From NCBI RefSeq assembly GCF_900302485.1, contig NZ_OMOI01000001.1:1674001-1738000 (forward strand): a DNA stretch of 64,000 bases, in the 5' to 3' direction. The position numbers and the translations under genes are program-made. How positions within the stretch are numbered: position 1 is the first letter of the stretch; the number at the start of each line of letters is the position of its first letter. The notes below the pieces were generated by a model that searched no databases, was not told the DNA's origin, and saw nothing but the letters and a program-made list of their open reading frames with translations. Origin of the DNA: Aliiroseovarius pelagivivens (GTDB lineage: Bacteria > Pseudomonadota > Alphaproteobacteria > Rhodobacterales > Rhodobacteraceae). Positions 52,954 to 63,738 of the stretch are shown here, piece by piece.

Positions 52954-54144
52954 ATGAAGACGCATTGGCATACGATCATCATTGGCGCAGGCGCGGCGGG
53001 GCTGTTTGCCGCCCCCTATGCGGCCAAGGCGGGTGCCACGCTGGTCATTGACCACGCCAAGAAACCCGGCGAGAAGATCCGCATCTCGGGTGGCGGGCGC
53101 TGTAACTTCACCAACATGTATGCCGAGCCAAAGAATTTCGTGGGGCAAAACCCGCATTTCCACAAATCCGCGTTGGCCCGTTTCAGCCAATGGGATTTTG
53201 TCGAACTGGTCGATCAGGCGGGTATCGCGTGGCACGAGAAAACGCTGGGGCAGCTTTTTTGCGACGGGAAGTCCACCCAGATTGTCGAGATGCTGACGAC
53301 CCGCCTGGCGCAGGCCGGGGCGGAGATGTCGATGGAGACCGCGGTGAATGCGGTCACGCAGATCGAAGACGGTTTCCGACTAGACACCTCGAAGGGTTCG
53401 TTTACCTGCCAAAACCTTGTCATTTCGACAGGCGGCAAGTCGATCCCCAAGATGGGTGCCACAGGGTTTGCCTATGATGTTGCACGGCAATTCGGGCACA
53501 AGATCATCGAGACAAACGCGGGGCTTGTGCCCTTCACCTTCCCGGATGGGCGTTTTGCGTCTATCTCAGGCGTCTCCCTGCCTGTGCGCGTCTGGAACGA
53601 CCGCGCCAGCTTTGAAGAAGCGATGCTGTTCACCCATCGCGGCTTGTCCGGCCCGTCGATCCTGCAAATCTCGTCCTATTGGCAACCCGGCGAGGCCGTG
53701 CATATCGACCTGATCCATGGGCTTGATCTGCGGGAAATCCTGCGCGCTCAGCGCCAATCGGAAGGACGGCGTCAGCTGTCGACCGAATTGTCCCGCCACC
53801 TACCCGGGCGCTTGGTTGAACATCTTACCACAGAGTGGGCGGGGCGTTTCGACCTAACCGAGAGGCTGGCAGATCAATCGGACAAGGCGCTGGATGCGTT
53901 GCTGGGGCAATTGTCTGACTGGGAAGTCATACCGTCTGGCACCGAAGGCTATCGCACGGCCGAGGTTACGCTTGGTGGGGTTTCGACCGACGGGCTGGAC
54001 AGCAAGTCCATGATGTCGAAAACCATCCCCGGTCTCTACTTCATCGGGGAATGCGTCGACGTCACCGGCTGGCTAGGCGGTTTCAATTTCCAATGGGCTT
54101 GGGCCAGCGCGCACGCTGCCGGGCGGCATATCGCCGAAGGCTGA
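52954..54144 (+). CDS. FAD-dependent oxidoreductase, HI0933/YhiN family
   Basis: 396 residues. FAD-binding motif IIIGAGAAGLFAAPYAAKAG, then RISGGGRCNFTN, STGGKSIPKMGATGFAYDVA and the C-terminal GEC-VDVTGWLGGFNFQWAWASA block. Members include BaiN of bile acid reduction; the physiological reaction here is unknown. CGAGGCGC precedes the ATG. It heads a series of same-strand genes but xth has its own site. Confidence 0.9.
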   Translation: MKTHWHTIIIGAGAAGLFAAPYAAKAGATLVIDHAKKPGEKIRISGGGRCNFTNMYAEPKNFVGQNPHFHKSALARFSQWDFVELVDQAGIAWHEKTLGQLFCDGKSTQIVEMLTTRLAQAGAEMSMETAVNAVTQIEDGFRLDTSKGSFTCQNLVISTGGKSIPKMGATGFAYDVARQFGHKIIETNAGLVPFTFPDGRFASISGVSLPVRVWNDRASFEEAMLFTHRGLSGPSILQISSYWQPGEAVHIDLIHGLDLREILRAQRQSEGRRQLSTELSRHLPGRLVEHLTTEWAGRFDLTERLADQSDKALDALLGQLSDWEVIPSGTEGYRTAEVTLGGVSTDGLDSKSMMSKTIPGLYFIGECVDVTGWLGGFNFQWAWASAHAAGRHIAEG

Positions 54145-54206
54145 CCCGCACCGCTTGCGCCGACCCTCATTTGCCCCCACAGTACCGCCAACAACAGGAG
54201 AGCCTC

Positions 54207-54986
54207 ATGAAAATCGCCAGCTTCAACATCAATGGCATCAAGGCCCGTTTGCCCGCTTTGATGGACTGGCTGGACGAGGCGCAGCCCGACGTGGCGATCT
54301 TGCAAGAAATCAAGTCCATTGACGAGAACTTCCCCCGTGAAGCCTTTGAAGACAAAGGATATAATGTGGAAACACACGGGCAGAAAAGCTTTAACGGTGT
54401 GGCGCTTCTGTCCAAGCTACCGCTTGAGGATGTAACGCGCGGCCTGCCCGGTGACGATGAAGACGAACAGGCCCGCTATATCGAGGCGACCGTGGTGGGC
54501 GATCAGGCCGTGCGGATATGCGGGCTGTACCTGCCCAACGGCAACCCCGTGCCCGGTCCGAAATACGATTACAAACTGGCGTGGATGGAGCGTCTACGCG
54601 CCCGTGCCGAGGAACTGCTGGCCGAAGAAATGCCCTTCTTGATGGCAGGTGACTACAACATCATCCCACAAGCCGAAGACGCAGCGCGCCCGCAGGATTG
54701 GACGGAAGATGCGCTTTATCGCCCTGAAAGCCGTGATGCATGGCGCAAGATCCTGAACCTTGGCCTGACCGAGGCGTTTCGCGCCCGCAATCAGGCTCCG
54801 GAACAATACTCGTTTTGGGACTTCCAGCGCGGGTCTTGGCAACGCAATGACGGCATTCGCATCGACCATTTCCTGCTGTCCCCAGAATGTGCGGACCTGC
54901 TGGAAGACTGCCAGATCGACAAGGAAGTGCGCGGACGTGAGAAGCCCTCGGACCATGTCCCGATTTGGGTAAAGCTTGCCGCGTAA
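54207..54986 (+). CDS. xth: Exodeoxyribonuclease III
   Basis: 259 residues of the EEP fold: FNINGIKARLPAL, LQEIKSID (catalytic Glu), GDYNIIPQAEDAARP, RNDGIRIDHFLLSPE and SDHVPIWVKL. It cuts abasic sites and degrades 3' ends in base excision repair. CAGGAGA precedes the ATG at 54207; the open frame upstream overlaps the previous gene. Confidence 0.95.
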   Translation: MKIASFNINGIKARLPALMDWLDEAQPDVAILQEIKSIDENFPREAFEDKGYNVETHGQKSFNGVALLSKLPLEDVTRGLPGDDEDEQARYIEATVVGDQAVRICGLYLPNGNPVPGPKYDYKLAWMERLRARAEELLAEEMPFLMAGDYNIIPQAEDAARPQDWTEDALYRPESRDAWRKILNLGLTEAFRARNQAPEQYSFWDFQRGSWQRNDGIRIDHFLLSPECADLLEDCQIDKEVRGREKPSDHVPIWVKLAA

Positions 54987-54995
54987 GGGTTTGGA

Positions 54996-55934
54996 ATGAC
55001 ACGCAAGATCATTATTGACACTGACCCAGGTCAGGACGACGCGGTCGCCATCCTCTTGGCTCTGGCCAGTCCCGAAGATGTCGAAGTTCTGGGCATTACC
55101 GCTGTGGCAGGCAACGTGCCGCTGGACCTTACACAGAAGAACGCGCGCATCGTGTGTGAACTGGCTGGGAAACCTGAAACACGTGTCTTCGCAGGCTGTG
55201 ACCGCCCTTTGCGCCGAGACTTGGTGACTGCCGAGTATGTACACGGGAAAACAGGTCTGGACGGGCCGGTTCTGCCAGATCCCACCATGCCACTTCAGGA
55301 TCAGCACGCGGTCGATTTCATCATCGAAACTCTGCGCACAGAGCCCTCAGGCACCGTCACGCTTTGCCCGCTTGGACCTTTGACCAACATCGCCACCGCC
55401 TTTGAACGCGCACCCGACATTGTCGAGCATGTGCAAGAGATCGTCCTGATGGGCGGCGCTTATTTCGAGGTTGGCAACGTCACCCCCACGGCGGAATTTA
55501 ACATTTATGTCGATCCGCAAGCTGCTGATATTGTTTTTCAATCCGGCGTTCATCTTGTCGTGATGCCGCTCGATGTCACCCATAAAGCGCTGGTCACCAA
55601 ACCGCGCAATGACGCCTTCCGTGCCCTGCCCGGAGACGTCGGCCATGCGGTGGCCGAGATGACGGATTTCTTCGAGCGCTTCGACATCCACAAATACGGC
55701 TCGGAAGGTGCGCCTTTGCATGATCCGACCGTCATCGCCTATCTGATCCGGTCGGACCTATTCACAGGCCGGCACATCAATGTGCAGATCGAAACCCAGT
55801 CCGAGCTGACCATGGGCATGACCGTTGCAGACTGGTGGGGCGTTACTGATCTCCCCCCCAATGCCACCTTCATCGGCGACCTTGATGCGGATGGATTTTT
55901 TGACCTTCTGACCAAAAGGATTGCCCGATTATGA
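54996..55934 (+). CDS. Inosine-uridine preferring nucleoside hydrolase
   Basis: 312 residues. The calcium/Asp motif DTDPGQDDA, GNVPLDLT, CPLGPLTNIATA, EIVLMGGAY, NVTPTAEFNIYVDPQAA and a C-terminal HDP (LHDPTVIAYL) are all in place. It splits ribonucleosides for salvage. Overlaps the following GNAT gene by 4 bases (ATGA). Confidence 0.94.
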   Translation: MTRKIIIDTDPGQDDAVAILLALASPEDVEVLGITAVAGNVPLDLTQKNARIVCELAGKPETRVFAGCDRPLRRDLVTAEYVHGKTGLDGPVLPDPTMPLQDQHAVDFIIETLRTEPSGTVTLCPLGPLTNIATAFERAPDIVEHVQEIVLMGGAYFEVGNVTPTAEFNIYVDPQAADIVFQSGVHLVVMPLDVTHKALVTKPRNDAFRALPGDVGHAVAEMTDFFERFDIHKYGSEGAPLHDPTVIAYLIRSDLFTGRHINVQIETQSELTMGMTVADWWGVTDLPPNATFIGDLDADGFFDLLTKRIARL

Positions 55935-56377
55935 GCAGCCTGCGCCTTGCCACAACGGACGACCTTGATCGACTTCTGCCCCTTGTGGCCGGGTTCCATG
56001 CCGAAGCAGGCATTGAACAGAATGACGAGACGCGGCGCGGCGCTCTGACCCCACTTTTGGAAGGCTCACCCCATGGGGCGATTTGGATGATCGGCCCACG
56101 TGTGGCCCCTGTGGGCTATGTCGCCGTCAGCTTCGGTTGGTCGATCGAGTTCGGAGGCATCGATTGCTTTCTGGACGAGATCTATGTGCGCAATCGGGTG
56201 CGCGGACGCGGTATGGGCTCGGAAGCACTGGCCGCACTGTCGCGCGCCTTGTCCGATCAAGGCGTGAAAGCGATGAACCTTGAGGTCGACTCTGACAACG
56301 AGCGCGTACGTGCGCTTTATGAACGCATGGGCTTTCAGTCGCGTAACCGCTATCATTTGATGACACATCTCTTTTGA
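55931..56377 (+). CDS. GNAT N-acetyltransferase
   Basis: 148 residues. Acetyl-CoA loop VRNRVRGRGMGSEALAAL and the end LYERMGFQSRNRYHLMTHLF. The substrate is unknown. Coupled to the nucleoside hydrolase gene. Confidence 0.88.
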   Translation: MSSLRLATTDDLDRLLPLVAGFHAEAGIEQNDETRRGALTPLLEGSPHGAIWMIGPRVAPVGYVAVSFGWSIEFGGIDCFLDEIYVRNRVRGRGMGSEALAALSRALSDQGVKAMNLEVDSDNERVRALYERMGFQSRNRYHLMTHLF

Positions 56378-56401
56378 TATGCCCGCGCGGGCCGCACTGC
56401 T

Positions 56402-57085
56402 ATGGACCTGAAAATCGCCACCTACAACATGCGCAAAGCCATTGGGCTGGACCGCAGACGTGATCCGCATCGCATTCTGAACGTGCTGAACGATCTGGAT
56501 GCGGATGTGTTGGTGTTGCAAGAGGCTGACCGCCGCCTTGGTCCCCGCCCCTCGGCCCTTCCCTTCAAAATGATCGAGGAAGAGACGGATTTTATCCCCG
56601 TCCCCTTTGCCACCAATGGGTTGTCCCTTGGCAGCCACGGGAACGCGGTGCTGGTGCGCAAGGGGCTGACCTTTCATGACGCTCGCACGGTCGAACTGCC
56701 GGGGCTGGAGCCGCGCGGTGCCGTGTCTGTCGGGATCGAAGGCAAGATGCAGGTGATCGGCACCCATCTGGGCCTACTGCGCCCCTACCGGCATCAGCAA
56801 ATGCGTGCGCTTGCGGGGCATTTCGACCATATAGAGTTGCCGACTGTCATCCTTGGCGACTTCAATGAATGGTCCCCCCGACGCGGCTTCGAACCGCTCG
56901 AAGTGCATTTCGACATCCATTCCCCCGGCCGGTCTTACCACGCCTCGCGCCCGATGGCGGCGCTGGACCGGATCGCGACGTCAGAGGGCGTCGAGTTGCG
57001 TGATGCGGGCGTGGACCAGTCCAAACTGGCGCGCATTGCGTCGGACCACCTGCCGGTCTGGGCAAAGCTGCGGATCACGGACTGA
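56402..57085 (+). CDS. Endonuclease/exonuclease/phosphatase family protein
   Basis: 227 residues. ATYNMRKAIGLD, VLVLQEADRR (catalytic Glu), VIGTHLGL, VILGDFNEWSP, and SDHLPVWAKL. The set fits an EEP phosphodiesterase acting on a nucleic acid or a lipid headgroup; clearly distinct from xth. Follows the GNAT gene after 24 bases. Confidence 0.88.
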   Translation: MDLKIATYNMRKAIGLDRRRDPHRILNVLNDLDADVLVLQEADRRLGPRPSALPFKMIEEETDFIPVPFATNGLSLGSHGNAVLVRKGLTFHDARTVELPGLEPRGAVSVGIEGKMQVIGTHLGLLRPYRHQQMRALAGHFDHIELPTVILGDFNEWSPRRGFEPLEVHFDIHSPGRSYHASRPMAALDRIATSEGVELRDAGVDQSKLARIASDHLPVWAKLRITD

Positions 57086-57176
57086 GTAAATCCGTCGCAA
57101 TTTCCGATGTTTGTCTGCGCCTGCCCACGTGCTAAGAGGCGCTCAAGCACGATTTACGGATCACACAGGACCGACA

Positions 57177-58439
57177 ATGACTTTTCTGCAAATTGCATCT
57201 CTTTTGATTGTTTTGGCCGGCCTTTTTGGCGCCATCAACTATCTATTCCTGAAACTACCATCGGCCATCGGGATCCTTGTGGTGTCTCTGGCGGCTTCGG
57301 TGGCAATTCTGCTGCTGGATCTTGTGGCGCCCGGACTGGGCGTTGCCGATCAGGTGCGCACGCAAGTCACCAGCATCGACTTCTCGGACGCGCTGCTGGA
57401 AGGCATGCTGGGGCTTTTGCTGTTTGCAGGCGCTCTGCACGTAAAAATCTCGGACTTGCGCGAACAATGGCGGTTGGTCTTTCTGATGGCCACGATGGGG
57501 GTCGCCCTGTCGACCGTCGTGGTCGGCGTGGGCTTCAGCTGGATCACCGGCATGCCGATCCTGATCGCATTGGTGTTCGGGTCGCTGATCACCCCTACCG
57601 ATCCCGTAGCTGTTCTTGGTGTTCTGCGTGAGGCGAACCTACAAAAGTCGCTGGAAACCAAGATCGCGGGGGAAAGCCTGTTCAACGACGGCGTAGGGTA
57701 CGTGGTCTTCCTTGTACTGGTCGGATTGGCCTTTCCACATCACGGTAGCCACGGTGGCGGGCACGAGGAAAGCGCTGCGATGGGCGCGGTCATGCTGTTC
57801 CTGCAGGAAGCGGTTGGCGGCGCCGTTCTGGGTGTGGCCCTTGGCTGGCTGACCTTCCGCATCATGCGCCAGATCGACGACTATTCGCTTGAGGTTCTGC
57901 TGACTCTGGGCCTTGCCTTCGGTGGCTATGAACTGGCGGTTGCCTTGCATTTCTCGGCCCCGATCATGGCCGTCTGTGCGGGTCTTCTGATCGGTGACGT
58001 CGGCGCAAAACACGGGATGAGCGAAGAGACCCGCAACTATGTCGACGCCTTCTGGAAGTTGATTGACGAGATTCTGAATGCCGTCCTCTTCCTGATGATC
58101 GGGTTCGAGGTCTTCGCCGTTGCCTTCACCATGGACGCAGTCATGGCGGGCACCATGGCCATCGCGCTGGCGCTTGTCGCGCGCCTGACCGCCGTGGCCG
58201 TCCCTGTGCTGCTTCTGAAACCCTTCCGCAGCTTCTCACGCGGGGTGATCCCGATCATGACTTGGGGCGGGCTGAAAGGCGGGATTTCCGTTGCGCTGGC
58301 TCTGTCTCTGCCCGACAGTGAATGGAAACCTCTGATCCTGACTGCGACTTATATCGTCGTGATCTTCTCGATCATCGTGCAAGGGCTGACCGTTGCGCCG
58401 ATGGCGAAACGGATCGGCCGCGAACCGGAGCTGATGTGA
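57177..58439 (+). CDS. CPA1-family Na+/H+ antiporter
   Basis: 420 residues, about 12 membrane helices. GSLITPTDPVAVLGVLR and AGESLFNDGVGYVVF are the ion-site motifs of NhaP/CPA1 antiporters; the His-rich loop PHHGSHGGGHEES follows helix six. Starts at the ATG at 57177 with AGGA upstream. The stop shares its last base with the phzF ATG (TGATG). Confidence 0.93.
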   Translation: MTFLQIASLLIVLAGLFGAINYLFLKLPSAIGILVVSLAASVAILLLDLVAPGLGVADQVRTQVTSIDFSDALLEGMLGLLLFAGALHVKISDLREQWRLVFLMATMGVALSTVVVGVGFSWITGMPILIALVFGSLITPTDPVAVLGVLREANLQKSLETKIAGESLFNDGVGYVVFLVLVGLAFPHHGSHGGGHEESAAMGAVMLFLQEAVGGAVLGVALGWLTFRIMRQIDDYSLEVLLTLGLAFGGYELAVALHFSAPIMAVCAGLLIGDVGAKHGMSEETRNYVDAFWKLIDEILNAVLFLMIGFEVFAVAFTMDAVMAGTMAIALALVARLTAVAVPVLLLKPFRSFSRGVIPIMTWGGLKGGISVALALSLPDSEWKPLILTATYIVVIFSIIVQGLTVAPMAKRIGREPELM

Positions 58440-59275
58440 TGCGTGACTATGCTGTCTATGATGTGTTCACCGACACGCCCTTTGGCGGCAACCAACTGGC
58501 CGTAATCCCAGAGGCCGAGGGGCTGACAGACGCGCAGATGCAGGTCATCGCGCGCGAGTTCAACTTCTCGGAAACCACCTTTGTCCTGCCGCCCGAGGAT
58601 CCGGCGCACACGGCCCGCATCCGCATTTTCACCCCCAATCGCGAGCTACCCTTCGCGGGGCACCCGACCATTGGCACCACTGTGATGCTGGCCGAGATGG
58701 GGTATGGCCCCGACATGGTGCTGGAGCTGGGCGTCGGCCCCCTGCCCGCCCACGCCGCGGCAGGACAGGCCCGTTTCGTGACCGAGGTGCCGTTGGAGCG
58801 CAAAGGTAAACCCGGAATCGACCTGGTCGCCCGTGCCATTGGCTGCACGCCGGATCTGATCGTGACCCAGCCCGAGATCGCCTCGCTTGGTGGGGATTTC
58901 GTCTATGCGCAGTTGGACAGCCGCGAAACCCTGTCCAAACTGTCGCCCAACATCGACGCCATGCGCGAAGGAACCAAACTGTTCCCCGGCAATCACGACT
59001 TCGCTGTTTATGCGTGGGTTGAAGACACCGACGGCACCATCCATGCCCGCATGTTCGCGCCCTTGGATGGCATTCCGGAAGACCCGGCCACCGGGTCCGC
59101 AGCCGCGCCCTTGGCGGCACTTCTCTGTGCGGACCGCGAAGAAGATCAAAGCCTGACCGTTCATCAAGGCTATGATATGGGCCGCCCGTCGCAAATCCAT
59201 TTGCAGGCGGAACCGGGGCGCGTCACCGTTGCTGGATCTGCCGTGCGCATCATGTCGGGTAAACTGATCCTTTAG
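58439..59275 (+). CDS. PhzF-family isomerase
   Basis: 278 residues. Diaminopimelate-epimerase-like fold: [28 protein letters not shown] (catalytic Glu), [17 protein letters not shown], and [16 protein letters not shown]. Many members are of unknown substrate; true PhzF makes phenazine, and no phenazine genes are present. Coupled to the antiporter gene. Confidence 0.92.
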   Translation: MRDYAVYDVFTDTPFGGNQLAVIPEAEGLTDAQMQVIAREFNFSETTFVLPPEDPAHTARIRIFTPNRELPFAGHPTIGTTVMLAEMGYGPDMVLELGVGPLPAHAAAGQARFVTEVPLERKGKPGIDLVARAIGCTPDLIVTQPEIASLGGDFVYAQLDSRETLSKLSPNIDAMREGTKLFPGNHDFAVYAWVEDTDGTIHARMFAPLDGIPEDPATGSAAAPLAALLCADREEDQSLTVHQGYDMGRPSQIHLQAEPGRVTVAGSAVRIMSGKLIL

Positions 59276-59934
59276 CCCTGCTTGGGCGGGATCATCACAG
59301 CTTCTAGGATCAACCGCACCGAGGGTTCGAAACTGGGCGCAAAGGCGTAGGCTGCGAATGCTTCACGCATGTCGTCGGGCAACCCTTCCGGGTCGCGCTG
59401 CGCCGAGATGTCGAACTGTGCAGCCCCCAGCATCGCCATCATGATCGTGCGCGCCAGCGTGTCGACCTGCTCGGCTCCGATCCCGATGACCATCGCCAGA
59501 TGCGTGGCCCAGTCGTGCCCCAAGGCAAGCAGCCTGCGTTTGGCGACAAACAGAGGCTCATCCGCAACATTGGCTTCGATCACAGCGACCAGCCGCGCGA
59601 ATAGCGGCAAGAAAAGAGGTGTAGTCTGGGCATTCACGGTCAACAGATGCGCCAGTTGCGCAGCGCTGTCGCCGGGTTTCGCACCTGTTTTGAACTGCTC
59701 CACCACCTTTTCCATCGCTTCGATGAACAAAAGCAGGAACAGCTCTTCTTTCGAGCGCACGTAGAGATACAACGTCCCCTTGGCGAGCCCCGCGCGCTTT
59801 GCCAAGGCGCTCATCGTCACACCATCAAAGCCTGATTCGTCGATGATCTCCCGTGCGGCAGCCAGAATCGCGGCTTGCCGTTCGGCCTTCTGATCCTCGG
59901 ACCGGGCGCGTTTTGCCTTTTCTTCCAGTGCCAT
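59272..59934 (-). CDS. TetR-family transcriptional regulator
   Basis: 220 residues from the ATG at 59934; an ATG at 59988 would add 18 residues but would sit next to the operator. TetR HTH: AAAREIIDESGFDGVTMSALAKRAGLAKGTLYLYVRSKEELF. The C-terminal domain is unassigned. Diverges from the SDR gene, whose promoter it probably represses. 3' end overlaps phzF by 4 bases. Confidence 0.9.
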   Translation of the reverse strand: MALEEKAKRARSEDQKAERQAAILAAAREIIDESGFDGVTMSALAKRAGLAKGTLYLYVRSKEELFLLLFIEAMEKVVEQFKTGAKPGDSAAQLAHLLTVNAQTTPLFLPLFARLVAVIEANVADEPLFVAKRRLLALGHDWATHLAMVIGIGAEQVDTLARTIMMAMLGAAQFDISAQRDPEGLPDDMREAFAAYAFAPSFEPSVRLILEAVMIPPKQG

Positions 59935-59993
59935 AACCCCACTCGCGACAGCAACGCCGCCTTCCCCTTGATAGCTTCCGCTGGTCATTGACT

Positions 59994-60022
59994 TAACTGA
60001 CCATCAGTCACTTAATCAGTTA
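59994..60022. promoter_or_regulatory. Probable TetR operator between the regulator and the SDR gene
   Basis: Inner dyad ACTGA-CCA-TCAGT (59996-60008) nested in a wider TAACTGA ... TCAGTTA pair (59994-60000 and 60016-60022), in the short gap between the divergent genes. Confidence 0.55.
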
Positions 60023-60051
60023 TCCCTTCTGCCCAGTGAAAGGCAAATAGC

Positions 60052-60873
60052 ATGAAAAAGAAAGTTGTCCTGATTACCGGTGCATCCTCGGGTATCGGCA
60101 AACAGACTGCGCTGGATCTTTTGGCGGCAGGTTACACCGTCTATGGCGGCGCACGTCGGGTGAACGCCATGTCCGAGATCACAGCGGCCGGTGGCCACGC
60201 GCTTTCACTGGACGTGACGGTCGATGCCTCCATGCAGGCCGCCGTTACCCATGTGCTTGAAATCGAGGGCCGGATCGACGTGCTGGTCAACAACGCAGGT
60301 TACGGGCTTTATGGCGCGGTCGAAGACATCTCGATGGAGGTCGCCCGCAAGCAAGTTGACACCAACATTTTTGGTCTGGCGCGCATGACCCAGCTGGTTC
60401 TGCCCGGCATGCGTGAACAGGGCAGCGGTCGGATCATCAACATTTCGTCCATTGGGGGCACCGTCCACACGCCTATGGGTGCCTGGTATCACGGCACCAA
60501 ATTTTTCGTCGAGGGCTTCACGAGCACGATGCGGCTCGAGGTCGAAGACAGGGGTATCTATATGGTGCTGGTCGCCCCCGGGATCATCGACACCGGCTTT
60601 GGCGATGTGCTGGGGGAAGAGATCACCCGAAACTCGGGCAACGGTCCTTATGCGGATTTAGTTGCGAAGATGATCAATGCCGCACAGAATCCATCGCCTT
60701 CGTTGAAAGGGTCGCATCCCAAAGTGATTTCCGACGCGATCCGGCGCGGGATCGAGGATGCCAAACCGCGCACCATCTATCGCGCGGGCAAATTCGGATA
60801 CCTTCTGCCTCTGATGCGCCGGATCCTGCCCCATCGGGCGTTCGACTGGATGATGAAGACCGCGATCCGCTAA
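60052..60873 (+). CDS. SDR-family oxidoreductase
   Basis: 273 residues of the classical SDR fold: TGASSGIGKQTA cofactor loop, NNAGYG, catalytic Ser in NISSIGG and Tyr/Lys in WYHGTKFF. It reduces or oxidises a carbonyl or alcohol with NAD(P). The C-terminal 50 residues are basic and hydrophobic. Divergent from its likely TetR repressor. Confidence 0.92.
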   Translation: MKKKVVLITGASSGIGKQTALDLLAAGYTVYGGARRVNAMSEITAAGGHALSLDVTVDASMQAAVTHVLEIEGRIDVLVNNAGYGLYGAVEDISMEVARKQVDTNIFGLARMTQLVLPGMREQGSGRIINISSIGGTVHTPMGAWYHGTKFFVEGFTSTMRLEVEDRGIYMVLVAPGIIDTGFGDVLGEEITRNSGNGPYADLVAKMINAAQNPSPSLKGSHPKVISDAIRRGIEDAKPRTIYRAGKFGYLLPLMRRILPHRAFDWMMKTAIR

Positions 60874-60948
60874 CACGCTCACCCTACCCCCTTTGCCTAC
60901 CCGAATTTTCACGGCATAAGGGGCAGGCAAATCAGAACCGAGGGGCAA

Positions 60949-61365
60949 ATGTCAGGCGCATCCATTTTGAAACGTTGTGAAGATATGGGGCTGCGCATGA
61001 CCGATCAGCGCCGCGTGATTGCGCGTGTGCTGGAAGACGCCCATCACGACCACCCGGATGTGGAAGAGCTTCACGCCCGCGCGTCTGCCGTGGACAACCG
61101 GATTTCACTGGCGACGGTGTATCGTACTGTGAAGCTGTTTGAAGAAGCAGGCATTCTGGTCAAGAACGAGTTCGGCGATGGCCGTGCGCGCTATGAAAGT
61201 GCGGATCGTGACCATCACGACCACTTGATCGACCTGTCCACCGGCGAAGTGATCGAGTTCCTCGACCCCGAGATCGAAGCCCTTCAAGAAAAAATCGCCG
61301 CCAAGCTGGGGTACGAGCTGAAGGGTCATCGTCTGGAGCTTTACGGCGTGCGCAAGAAAGACTGA
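60949..61365 (+). CDS. Fur/Mur-type metal-dependent regulator
   Basis: 138 residues. Winged helix CEDMGLRMTDQRRVIARVLED, SLATVYRTVKLFEEAG, and the metal-binding ESADRDHHDHLIDLSTGEVIEFLDPEI. The CXXC zinc pair of classical Fur is absent (DLSTG), as in alphaproteobacterial Fur/Mur proteins that respond to manganese or iron. It lacks the HRM of Irr. The dyad TTTGCCT ... AGGCAAA lies just upstream. Confidence 0.88.
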   Translation: MSGASILKRCEDMGLRMTDQRRVIARVLEDAHHDHPDVEELHARASAVDNRISLATVYRTVKLFEEAGILVKNEFGDGRARYESADRDHHDHLIDLSTGEVIEFLDPEIEALQEKIAAKLGYELKGHRLELYGVRKKD

Positions 61366-61467
61366 CGCCGTCCATCACTTCTGGTGATCCGTTTCATCAT
61401 CGAAATCCCACTTGCCGCAATTCTTCAAATCGGGTTCTGTCGCCTGACTGTGCAGACGGACCAAACA

Positions 61468-62340
61468 ATGCAAAACATTCGCGGCATCATCTTCGTAACT
61501 TTTTCCATGGCAGCTTTTGCTTGCGAAGACGCGTTCATCAAGTCGATGTCGCGCGGCATTCCCGTGTCCGAAGTCCTGATCTTTCTGGGATTGGGCGGGA
61601 TGATTGCCTTTGGCGCCATGACGTATATGCAACGCGGCACGCTGGCACCGCTTGTCCATCGCGACATGCGATCACCGATCATGCTGTGGCGCAATGCGTC
61701 TGAGGCCGTTGCCGCCATGTTCTTTATCACCGCCCTGTCGCTGGTGCCGCTGTCGACCGTCGCGGCCGTGTTTCAGGCCACGCCACTGGCGATCACCGCA
61801 GGGGCTGCTCTGTTTCTGGGCGAACAGGTCGGCTGGCGACGTTGGAGCGCCATTGGGTTTGGTTTCATCGGCGTCTTGATCATCATCCGCCCCGGCAGCG
61901 ACACGTTCCAATTGGCCGCCCTTCTGCCCTTGGGCGCGGTGATCACCATTGCTGTACGCGATCTGCTGACCCGGCAGATGGACGCGTCGATCCCATCGAT
62001 GAGCGTTGCCTTCTATGGCTTTGCGTCGGTCATTCCGGCGGGGATCATTCTGGCCCCGATCAATGATCCCTTCGTGATGCCGCACGGTGTCGAGTGGCTG
62101 ATCATGCTGGGTGCAATCATCTGCGGCGTGTCGGGATACTATGCCATCGTGCAAGCGATGCGGATCGCAGAAACCTCGATCATCATGCCGTTTCGCTATA
62201 TGCGGCTGATCTTCTCGATGATCCTTGGCGTGCTGATCTTTGCAGAGCGTCCTGACAGCTGGACCTATCTGGGCGCGGCCATCGTCATTGGCACCGGAAT
62301 TTACATGTTCCTGCGCGAACGACAGGCCCGCGTGCGCTAA
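61468..62340 (+). CDS. EamA/DMT-family transporter
   Basis: 290 residues, ten predicted membrane helices in two EamA repeats (AFACEDAFIKSMSRGIPVSE; PFRYMRLIFSMILGVLIFAERPD in parts). The ATG at 61468 fits the first helix; the frame extends upstream to 61384 without family support. Substrate unknown. Between the Fur-family gene and eno. Confidence 0.88.
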   Translation: MQNIRGIIFVTFSMAAFACEDAFIKSMSRGIPVSEVLIFLGLGGMIAFGAMTYMQRGTLAPLVHRDMRSPIMLWRNASEAVAAMFFITALSLVPLSTVAAVFQATPLAITAGAALFLGEQVGWRRWSAIGFGFIGVLIIIRPGSDTFQLAALLPLGAVITIAVRDLLTRQMDASIPSMSVAFYGFASVIPAGIILAPINDPFVMPHGVEWLIMLGAIICGVSGYYAIVQAMRIAETSIIMPFRYMRLIFSMILGVLIFAERPDSWTYLGAAIVIGTGIYMFLRERQARVR

Positions 62341-62397
62341 CAATTCACCTGCCCTGTTGTCGTGCCGCGCGGAACGCGCTAAAGACGCCTCAACTGA

Positions 62398-63699
<1,302 letters not shown>

Positions 63700-63738
63700 T
63701 GCCGAAACGTGCTAGGCTTCCCTCTAAGGGAGCCTGAC

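Noticed and set aside
58439..59275. Phenazine biosynthesis
   Set aside because: PhzF homologues are widespread and no other phz gene is present.
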